Source: Dichetophora obliterata | Lineage: Eukaryota; Arthropoda; Insecta; Diptera; Sciomyzidae | Direction: 5' to 3' | DNA: 64,000 bases | NCBI GenBank assembly: GCA_963920525.1 | Contig: OY986438.1 | Location: 53,889,753 to 53,953,752, forward strand | Shown here: positions 55,760 through 64,000 of the stretch, piece by piece | Numbering within the stretch: position 1 is the first letter of the stretch | How the letters are laid out: every line of letters starts with the position of its first letter | The notes under the pieces: generated by a model | Seen by the model: the letters and a program-made list of their open reading frames with translations, nothing else | What the model was told of the DNA's origin: nothing | The model's database searches: none | Made by a program: the position numbers and the translations under genes

Positions 55760-56355
55760 TTTATTTATCCATCTGACAATTTTGAAAACCTACAAATTTG
55801 TGCATTTTTAAGTTTATAAAGCTTTGTTACCTCCGAAAGCGATTGTTTTCCATTCTCCTTTATTTTCTTGTCATACAAATAATAAATTATTAATATATTT
55901 TTTCTTGTGCCAATAAACAATAATTGCATATCTATCGACTCCTTTGCGCGAATTTATCGTATATGCTGTTCTTTACTATTGCGGGCAGGGAACGAAAATA
56001 AACCGAACGATATTTTAATGTGCCTCGCATGGCATGAATTTCCGTTCGGTTGCGTATATGTCAGTGGAGACGAACATAAATGTTATTATTCTGTATCGTT
56101 CGACAGCATGGCATACACTACATTATAATTATGTTTGCATACTCTCTACTCAACACATTCGGCATACGATATTTTTTACGTAGGCTATTCTCACTCATTT
56201 TGTGTCTCAGAATCAGTGTTGCCAACACTTTTTCATATGTATAAAATTATATATATAATGTAAAAAATGTATTTTCAACCAACTCTTGGATATTTGTGCA
56301 AAAATTCCCTCATCATCAGATGAATCGTAATATTTATATACAGACACGGGTTTTT
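55760..56355. other. No supported gene
   Basis: A 73-codon plus frame (55907-56128, CLAWHEFPFGCVYVSGDEHK and on) is open but unrecognised. Otherwise AT-rich. Confidence 0.35.
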
Positions 56356-56360
56356 AAATA

Positions 56361-57645
56361 TTGGGGGTTGGAATTAATTTTAAAGGTTTTTTTCGGTTTT
56401 TGAGCATTTATTTAGAAACAACGGTACAATGTATATTATTCAAAGTATTGTCCATCGTTAGCTACAACATTTTCCCATCTTTCTGGCAGCATATGGATTC
56501 CGCGCCGGAAGAACGATTCGTCTTTTGAGGCAATCCACGAATAGACCTATTTTTTGGTATCCTCGTAAGAAGTGAAGCGCTGCTCAGCCAAGCCATGCGT
56601 CATCGATCTGAATAGGTGGTAGTCCGAAGGGGCTATGTCTGGGCTATAAGGTGGGTGGGGTAGCACATCCCAATTCAGCGCCTCCAACGTTTCCTTGACG
56701 GTTCTTGCAATATGTGGCCGTGCGTTGTCATGTTGAAAAACCACTTTGTCGTGTCTTTTGGCATATTCCAGCCGTTTAACCTTTAATGCTCGGCTCAATT
56801 GCATTAATTGTTGTTGGTAGCGTTCCCCAGTGATGGTTTCGTTAGGTTTTAGCAGCTCATAGTACACGACACCCTTCTGATCCCACCAAATACACAGCAT
56901 AAGCTGGGCGCCATGAATATTCGGCTTGGCCCTCGATGTTGATGCATGGCCGGGTGGTCCCCACGATTTTTTTCGCTTAGGATTATCGTAATGGATCCAC
57001 TTTTCATCGCCAGTAACAATACGATGCAAAAACTCTTCCTTTTATGCCGTTGAAGCAGTTGTTCGCACATGCAAAATCGCCGTTCAACGTCTCTCGGCTT
57101 TAACTGGTACGGCACCCAATTTCCTTGCTTTTGAATCATTCCCATGGCCTTCAAGCGTTTGCCGACCGTTGATAAGTCGACTCCCAATGATTCTGACAAT
57201 TCTTGAAGGGTTTGACACGGGTCTTCATCGAGCAAAGCCTCCAATTCCTCATCTTCGAACTTTTTCGGCTGGCCCGGACGCTCTTTGTCTTCCGTATCAA
57301 AATCACCACTTTTAAACCGACGGAACCAGTACTCACAAGTAGAAATCGATGGAGCATAGTCCCCGTAAGCCTCAGTAAGCGTGCGTTGTGCTTCAACCGC
57401 TTTTTTCTTCAAATGGAAGCACAAAAGTAAACCTTCCCGCAAATTGCGTTTTGTTGGAACGAAAGTCGACATGTTCACAGAGAAAAAAATATATGTTGTT
57501 TACACTTCAGTGGAATGGCACATACTGAAAAATGAAGCTTAGACAATGTGCTTTGAAATGAATATAGTCACAGGTGTGCCCGATGCGATCTATTGATAGT
57601 TACGCCATCTCTTAGAAAACCTTTAAAACTAATTCCAACCCCCAA
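56361..57645 (-). mobile_element. Almost complete mauritiana-type mariner, 1285 bp
   Basis: Terminal inverted repeats of about 31 bp starting TTGGGGGTTGGAATTAATTT and continuing TAAAGGTTTT, with one difference between the ends. TA target duplication at 56359-56360 and 57646-57647. The length is that of a full mariner. The only gene is the transposase on the minus strand. Confidence 0.93.
56436..57472 (-). pseudogene. mariner transposase (mauritiana subfamily, Mos1-like), two lesions
   Basis: Starts MSTFVPTKRNLREGLLLCFH at 57472. N-terminal helix-turn-helix region: CEYWFRRFKSGDFDTEDKER; linker LQELSESLGVDLSTVGKRLK AMG and WVPYQL (WVPHEL in relatives). Catalytic Asp in VTGDEKWIHY, FQHDNARPH and YSPDIAPSDYHLF; I count 34 residues between the last two, the mariner DD34D spacing. 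Ends in GIHMLPERWENVVANDGQYF E. The coding span is 1037 bp where 1038 (345 codons plus stop) is expected: one base is missing at about 57028-57042. A TGG-to-TAG change lies at 56547-56549 (TKK-stop). All catalytic residues are kept. An earlier in-frame ATG two codons upstream is less like the family. Confidence 0.92.
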
Positions 57646-57649
57646 TATT

Positions 57650-59125
57650 AAATTACAAGAAGCCTTCTGGTATGTCAAAGCAATAGCAAAATACATGTTT
57701 TAAATCTTTTCAATAAACACTATATCACATTACGCATATGCAATTCTATTTTTTTTTCCCATGCTCTGTTTTTACAATGTTCATTTCGCTTTTTACTTAC
57801 CTTTCCATTCTATGTTATTAAATACACATATAGGTTTTTATTTTGCGTAAATGAAAATTTTAATTTGCAAATATTTTATTCATAAGAATGCGCTAACATT
57901 AAAACCTTAACAGATCGGAACAAACAATTTTTCTATTGTTTCTTAAAAAAGCCCGCAACACGTTTAAAAACAAGCATTGAAAACTTTAAATAATTATTTT
58001 TAAAAAAATATTCACTTTTCAAAACAAGCTAGAAAAAGCTAGAAGATTAGGGTTGTCAATTCGGTGACCAGCGTGTAGATTGACTCGTAGAAGATTTACA
58101 TTTATGTACTATTTAGATCGCTTTCAGAAAAGAACAAAAAAGCTTGAGTGTCTCCTTAATGCTCTGTTAACTATTTGCCAACGTCTAATACTAGCGAACG
58201 CGTTTTTTCTGTGTCAACTATTATTAAAAATAAAGCGAATTTGATTTTTTATATCAAATATTTAATATCTAATTGAAAAATACCATACTTATACCTGCTT
58301 ATATTTTGAGTTAAGATAGATACACGTTAAATTACTTACAAACGGTTTTTTCTTTTATTTTGGATTCAACTTAAAAAGCTGTCATTTTCACTATTGTAAA
58401 TGTTTTAAATAACATGGAAATAACAGTAGTAAATGTAGTTTACTTATGTTTTTTTTTAAACTGGAAAAATTATTTTATTATTATTATTATAAATAATAAA
58501 TTATTATTATATTTACTTGTCATTGAAATCCATTTGTGAAAAAAAAAAGACCGAAATATATCATAGACAGGTACACCCAAAACCTCAAGATAAAGGCCGA
58601 AAAAATATGTTAGCTTATAATATTGCTAACTTGGCAACTCTGAGCAGAAGCAATAATTTTTTCCCGCTGGTAAAACTTTGTGTGGTCCAAATAAAATAAG
58701 TATACTTTAATAAAACTGCTTGCTTTTTTAAAGTTCAAACCTTAGCTGGGAAATTTCAACTACGACTAGTAATCAATTACATTACATTTAAAAAATAATT
58801 GTAATGATAAAACAATTCTTATGCAAAAAAAGTTCTATTAGTAATTGATTATGATTACAAATAACCAAAAAATAATCACGATAACTTTAGATTACGCCAA
58901 ATAATAAAAAAAAAATAAAAGTACGCAATAAAAAAATCGAACTACTTTTAAATAGGACTGGCATCTACATCGTAAGAAGAAATTAAGAGGTTATGTAATG
59001 AGTTCATTTACCACTGGGATGACGCTAACACTGTCGAATTGTTTTTGTTTTATTGCATCATTATTCTCTATTCATAGCATTGAGAATCAGGAAGAGTTGC
59101 ACAGTGGTGTGAACGCGGAATCAAA
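57650..59125. other. No supported gene
   Basis: AT-rich. Inverted ATTAC-rich pieces (AGTAATCAATTACATTACAT at about 58767 and TAGTAATTGATTATGATTAC at about 58838) may be a small decayed foldback. Confidence 0.35.
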
Positions 59126-59177
59126 TAGTTTTCTCGTGACAATTTTGTTAAAACCTTTAAGCCTTTAAGGTGATATT

Positions 59178-59400
59178 AAAATATAAACAATTGGCTGCGA
59201 ACCTGCTTAAAAGAAACCAAGAGGGTAAATAAATGCTAATATTATTTTTGACAGAGCAGAGTGATATCTTAAATTAAAAAATGTAATTCCTTATGAATTG
59301 AAATTGTATTTTGCTTACAATCTTAAAGTTAATATTAACATTTAAAATAATTGGCTGCGAACCTATCTTAAACGAACAAAAGAATAAATAAATTCGTATA
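59178..59400. repeat. Direct duplication with AATTGGCTGCGAACCT
   Basis: AACAATTGGCTGCGAACCTG (about 59187) recurs as AATAATTGGCTGCGAACCTA (about 59347), each followed by CTTAAA(A/C)GAA and AATAAAT; spacing about 160 bp. Similarity covers about 55 bp. Confidence 0.6.
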
Positions 59401-60299
59401 CTTTTTTTAAAGAGCTGTTTTACTATATCTACAACAAAAGTATGTAGCGTTCATACGAATCGTTCAATGACAAATCCTTCTATTTTATTCCTACATGAAT
59501 ACAGTATGGAACCACTGTGCGGTGTAATTCCATGAAAGTTCAGCAATCATCTTATTTGTGTTAGTTCGCACTAATATAGTAAAATTCACAAGGGGCCGCA
59601 CTCGGATCTTGCTGAACAGGAAGGGCCGAGCGCTAAAGTATATATAAACTCTTTTAGTGAATTTGTCCAATATATTGGACACGACAGAAAGTAATTTTTA
59701 ATATAATCTTGCAACGGTTTTTTTTTAATTAATTTGGTTCTATAAAAAACAATGCACCAACATGACAAAAAAAAATTTGGAGAGATATTTGACATTATAG
59801 TCAGTTGGATTTGGTTTTTGTTCTATTTTGTAAGAAAAACCAACCGTACAGAAATCATATTAATGTTTTTTCTTACTTTTTATGACAATAAAATTGTAAT
59901 AAAATTAAGAGGACTTTTTAAAATGATATTAAAATGATAATAAAATTAAGAATAAGTAGCGCAGGTAAAAATCAAAGGTATGTTTCTTTATCTTTTTAAA
60001 ACCGTTATGATAGGAGTATTAACCTAAAAAATACTATTTCGGCTTAGCCTAGCCATTAAAAGGACTTAAGAGACGTTGAAGTGAAATCGTTGAAGTGTCA
60101 GTCAGATATCTTTAAACCATTTAGATGTTCTCTTTTCTAATATTAATTATAAATACCGTAGTACTTTTTGTAAAGATTGTTTTACATTAGAAAAATAGTG
60201 ATGAATATGGTGAATTTTAATTATCGAAACATGTAAAAATTTCAAGTCATTTAAATAAATTTTGAGACTTTTTAAGAGAAAAAAATTTCTTTTCTTAGC

Positions 60300-60430
60300 A
60301 GCTGTGTTAAAAAAAGAGTCGTGTCGACAGACAGACAAACAGACGGTAACGGATAAATCGGCCCAGCTAGTGATGCTGATCAAGAATATGTGATATACTT
60401 TTCTAAACCTGATACGCCTTTTTATGGGCG
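60300..60430 (-). repeat. Dispersed fly repeat, copy 3 (minus)
   Basis: On the minus strand AGGCGTATCAGGTTTAGAAA AGTATATCACATATTCTTGA TCAGCATCACTAGCTGGGCC GATTTATCC, then CCGTCTGTTTGTCTGTCTG, matching the opening of 38259-39120. Confidence 0.65.
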
Positions 60431-60479
60431 TTAGAAACAGTATAAAAATAAATAACCTGAATAGCTAAAAAAATGCTTT

Positions 60480-60560
60480 GATTATTCATACTAAAACAAG
60501 AGCGACCTGCAAATGTATGCTACCTACAAAACTGAATGCGCCCTTGATACGCAGCATGTG
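60480..60560. repeat. AACAAGAGCG...TGCGCCC repeat, also at 9710-9780
   Basis: ACTAAAACAAGAGCGACCTG CAAATGTAT ... ACTGAATGCGCCCTTGATAC parallels GCTGAAACAAGAGCGCCCCA AAAATGTATT ... TGACTGCGCCCCTGAAACAG at about 9712. A short shared element fragment of unknown family. Confidence 0.45.
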
Positions 60561-61943
60561 CTTGAATAAAGATAAAATGTTTTTCTCTCTGCTTTCTCAG
60601 TCTCTCAAACAACGCTTCTCATAAGGTTCTTTAGTGTAGCTTATACTACGGAACAATGATGTTTATGTTCAAGTATGCAACTTGAACGCAACTGAATAAT
60701 GGCCTTGGTAATGAATGCCACACAACATAAACGTTCAGTTCTCTCAAATGAACGCTTTACTACCTTATCGAACGAAACGTTAGAGTTTATTTTCGTTCCC
60801 TGATTGCGGGTTTTCCTAAAGCGATGCTAATAACTTTTTGTCTTCTCGCGGATTTGCTAAAAGCGGTTAAAGAAAACGCGTGCTTTTAGTTTCACTGTTC
60901 ACATGTAGTGTATTTCTCAGTACATACTTACAAAACTAACGGACATACAAAGTAAGAGAGAATGAATGACATATTCAGAGCCAACATGTGACAAATTTTA
61001 CAGGACCGAATTTTTTCTACTTTTCAATATTGTCAAAAGCTTCAATATTGTACCAGGTGATACGTTGGGGAGTGTAGAACATATATGCATCAAAAACTTA
61101 GTTTCGAAGATATGACACATGCGATAATTTCGCGTTAAGGGGTCGATATGTATTCACCTGTTAAAGCTGGATACATTTGCTGCAGTTCCCATGATGTTAA
61201 AAGTTCCAGCAAAGTATTGCCATCATTGCATTCATTCATAATTTTATTTTATTTTATTTTACACAGATACGAGAAAATGTACTCGTTGAAACGAACTGAA
61301 AGTTTTCAAGCAAATAACGCAAAGCATGCTCTTCGATAATATAAAAAATGAGACAAAATATTTAGAAAAATATCAACAGACAAATTCAACAGTAGAAATT
61401 TCCATAAAACCGTTTATTTAACGAAGAAAAATGTTAACTTGAACGGATATCTTTCAAATTAACAGTGTTTGAAAATAACAGTGACCGACTGTTAATATAA
61501 CAGTTAATATTTTTCTGAGTGTATTGGAAAAGCTTTTATCTTCCACTGAAAAAATAAATTTATTATTGTTTGTTATTTATTTTTAGTTATGGCCGACGTT
61601 TCGGAGTTGTTTCATTTTTCAGGGCACGTTACTTTGCTAACTAAAGTTTCATTTTCTTCAAATTAACATATTAACATACAAAATATTTTCCCGAACTAAC
61701 ACCAATGGACAAAGAGAACAAAAATATTTTTTAACAATGCAAAACAAGGGGAACATTTAAATAACAAATGCAATTAAAGTGTTATTTTAAATATAAATTA
61801 TTTAAATTAGTTTAACTTAAATTTATTACTGTTGGAAACACTGTGAGGAGGAAACATGTGTAGACAAAGGACTCGGCACTAATTGTATGGAAATTGCAAT
61901 TCAGTCGTATTTGCTCATATTGCAGTATTTAGTATGTCTTGGC

Positions 61944-62000
61944 TAGGGCCTGCAATTTCGGGTCTCTTGGCGATCCCGGGATTTTCGGACTGTACTGAAA
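61944..62000. mobile_element. Single end of the CCCGGGAT hAT family
   Basis: TAGGGCCTGCAATTTCGGGT then GGCGATCCCGGGATTTTCGG, similar to the right end of 53688-54580. No matching end was found up to 64000, so this is either a solo fragment or a longer element that continues out of the window. Confidence 0.55.
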
Positions 62001-62004
62001 TAAG

Positions 62005-63460
62005 TTTTAAATAATTTTTATAATTGAAAGATTTTGTTTTTTTTACATTAAAAGACACATAATAAAATTATTTTATAAAATGTTTATTCTGCATAGAAGG
62101 AAAAACTTGAAAATAATATACAAAGGAACAAGTCTAGATCAAGTCTTACAAATAAAGCAACCAAAATAGATTGTCTCCTGACAATTTATAACATTTTAAA
62201 AATAATAATAAGACAAGTAACTTATATTATTTTAAAAAAAACCTTAATAAGACGGGCTCAGACGATACTACATGTTGCCAAGCCTGGTGTGATGGCTGAA
62301 TAACTTCAAATTTAGCTTTGCGGCTAAGCGATCCCACATGTTGTTAAACCTCATTAACCCTTTCAATGCCTAGGCTAGAATAATCATGTAATAATTTTTT
62401 TAGGTAATATTCTTATTTAGGCCCTAAAAAATTAAAAAAACATACCTTTGATTTTTACCTACTCTGTTTCCATTCAAAAGTGTAGTAAAATATGTTTGAA
62501 AAATCGAATATATCTGGAAATTTAAAGTGGAAATTCAATAAAGGAAGTGTGGTGGAATGAAAAAAGAACATGCTTTTTACACCAACCACTAAAAACCCTT
62601 TTAAGTAAAACTTATTACATCCCAAAACAAAAAATGTTGTTGCTTCTGTTCGGCATAATTTCGAAAATGCAATTGAGTTAAGGGTGACTTAGGGGGTTCA
62701 AACCCCTGAAATTCTCGGTAAATCAGTATTTAAATGTGATGTAGTGTTGATGTAAATGTGTACTAATTAACTGAATTTTGTTCCTGTTTTTGTTTATGTT
62801 TTTTGCAATATCGCGCCTTTTGCTGTAAGCAGTCATACATACAAGCGCAACCTGAAGTCACAAAAACACCGCATTTTCGGGTCAAATATACCTAAACACC
62901 GCACAGTGAGCTTTATCGCAATTTTCAAACGCAACTCTTCCGATTTCAGTGGCTTCAAGCGAGTGTTTATTTTTATCACTACACAAAACAAGTGAAGACC
63001 AATTGAACGGGTTGGCATTGTTGAACGTGCATCATTACGTGCGAAAATGTAATCGAAATAATGTCGAAAAAACCAAGTAAAATTTATGTCATTTTATAAT
63101 CTAAGACACATTTGATTTGATTTACTGATAACTTGTTTCATAAATGTACTATGCATCAGTGAGGGAAATAACCAGATCTTTTGCCTGTTTTCTGATCTTC
63201 TGAATGTAAAAGTGCTGCTCTGATTCAAAATTTCGGATCCTCAAATGCTCTGAATTTTATCACATAAATTTCAATTTTATTTCATAGCAACTGCGAATTA
63301 TCTTAAGAATTTTTTATCGCATACAAATTAATATTGCCATGACTTTTGTGACACCAAAACTACTTAGAGAATCGCGGTAATATTTTCATTGGAAAAAATT
63401 ATATTAGTTTTATCTTTTTGCAATAAACAGTAAGAATTCATATAAATTTATTTTATTCAC
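62005..63460. other. No supported gene
   Basis: A minus frame (62833-63018, 61 codons) in a slightly GC-richer patch is not recognised. ATGTCGAAAAAACCAA then GTAAAATTT (63061) could be a tiny exon start, but support is weak. Confidence 0.3.
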
Positions 63461-63594
63461 CTTATAAAAATGAGAATAAAACTTAAAAAAAATATTGCAA
63501 TTAAATTTTTTTTCATATACACTTCAATAATATCCATTATTTATATAAAAATTACGACTTCCTGTTTCAGGTGGCTAGTTTCACGAATTTTCAC

Positions 63595-63816
63595 TCATAC
63601 CCAGCAAAAAAGTTCTTCCAAAATCTTGAATTCCATCCCTTCCACTTTCATACCCAGAAGGCATTCTTTTAACATATGCATGTCATTGGGAGGAATGCTT
63701 TCCTTAGTCTTCTCTAAAAGTGCTTCCAGATTTTTTTCAATGGAAGATTTCTTTAAGCTCTTAAATGAAAGGATTCTAGTAGGTGTTTTTGAGGAGAACT
63801 TTAAGAAGGCATTCAT
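63595..63816 (-). CDS. Unrecognised ORF, 73 codons
   Basis: Reads KKSSIEKNLEALLEKTKESI then PPNDMHMLKECLLGMKVEGM and on: amphipathic and charged, unlike most chance frames here, though a longer plus-strand frame overlaps it. The upstream + sequence TCACTCATACCCAGCAAAAA A looks like an element terminus, so this may lie in a transposon running out of the window. Family unknown. Confidence 0.2.
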   Translation of the reverse strand: MNAFLKFSSKTPTRILSFKSLKKSSIEKNLEALLEKTKESIPPNDMHMLKECLLGMKVEGMEFKILEELFCWV

Positions 63817-63854
63817 TCCATGGAATAAAATGGTTTTTGTGGTTGGGGGGGCTT

Positions 63855-64000
63855 AAAAAATTCCACGGAAAATGTCCTTTCTCCCTATTTTCTCGCGACT
63901 TTAGTGTTGGAAATGAGAAGTGTTTGGGTTTTGTTGGGGGTTTAAAAGAAATCCACGTAAAATATCCCTTTCCCGATTTTCACGTCATTTTGGTGTTTGA
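63855..64000. repeat. Imperfect direct repeat at the right edge
   Basis: TTAAAAAATTCCACGGAAAA TGTCCTTTCTCCCTATTTTC TCGCGACTTTAGTGTT is followed about 88 bp later by TTAAAAGAAATCCACGTAAA ATATCCCTTTCCCGATTTTC ACGTCATTTTGGTGTT. The array probably continues past the window. Confidence 0.6.

Larger units (their letters stand above)
54909..61521. mobile_element. 6.6-kb composite unit with CACTGAG ends, copy 2
   Basis: Left end CACTGAGGGAAAATGCTGTG; right end reverse-complemented CACTCAGAAAAATATTAACT. TA outside both (54907-54908, 61522-61523). Both arms carry many AACAGTT/AACTGTT and ACAGTTAATAT units (54985-55140; 61455-61505). It encloses SINE copy 3, a mauritiana-type mariner and other sequence. 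The shared end motif with 34337-35329 supports the pairing, but over 6.6 kb these could also be ends of two separate copies. Confidence 0.45.

Noticed and set aside
58050..58120. TTAGGGTTGTCAATTCGGTG as a transposon end
   Set aside because: No partner end and no duplication seen nearby.

Overview
This is a gene-poor, AT-rich stretch of an insect nuclear genome, most likely a higher fly (Brachycera; perhaps tephritid-like). The evidence for a fly is a mauritiana-type (Mos1-like) mariner, a DD41D rosa-like Tc1/mariner relative, several copies of a dispersed repeat carrying the TTGATCARCATCACC...GTCCGTCTGTC motif familiar from fly genomes, Jockey/LOA- and CR1-like LINE fragments, and introns of 50-60 bp. 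Species assignment is inference only. No long intact host gene is visible. Almost everything readable is transposon, usually decayed and often nested. Host-gene candidates are a short first-coding-exon-like segment (52149-52228, good Kozak context and 5' splice site), an RGG/KH-like fragment (1623-1841, minus), a TATA-box start-like segment (16212-16332) and a few unrecognised ORFs.

Layout. 0.1-7 kb: a TA-flanked foldback MITE, a degenerate 41-bp TACGTA-rich array, then a 3.4-kb PIF/Harbinger transposon (transposase plus a convergent Myb/SANT accessory gene) interrupted by an 867-bp DD41D element, followed by a 243-bp repeat array with inverted copies. 7.5-15.3 kb: a run of foldback and palindromic elements (families A-E in my notation, including two copies of family B and one MULE-like MITE with a 9-bp target duplication). 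15.4-24 kb: sparse single-copy sequence, a LINE linker fragment, a 1-kb hAT-like element with an 8-bp target duplication, a hAT element rich in CCCGGGAT, and a 75-bp hairpin MITE. 27.3 kb: a 360-bp palindrome built from CGATA/TATCG. 28.8 kb: first copy of a tRNA-derived SINE. 30.6-33.4 kb: a dead mariner and a 5'-truncated RNase-H-bearing LINE. 34.3-39 kb: a foldback element with CACTGAG ends, other repeats and four tandem 152-156-bp units. 42-51 kb: the most layered part, with hAT containing family D containing a CR1-like LINE; repeat H containing a hAT which contains SINE copy 2; and a Harbinger MITE containing another hAT. 53.7-61.5 kb: a hAT element carrying a tRNA-Val-like sequence, then a 6.6-kb CACTGAG-ended unit containing SINE copy 3 and an almost complete mariner (one frameshift, one nonsense codon).

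How parts work together. The transposases (DD41D, DD34D, PIF) and LINE reverse transcriptases are all broken here. They explain how the many non-autonomous MITEs and SINEs could have moved, but nothing in the window looks capable of moving itself. I found no rRNA or functional tRNA gene, no CRISPR array and no convincing novel multi-gene system. The most useful leads are the CGATA palindrome, the near-intact mauritiana mariner, the SINE family, the paired H copies that act as empty sites, and the foldback element carrying a small intron-containing ORF.
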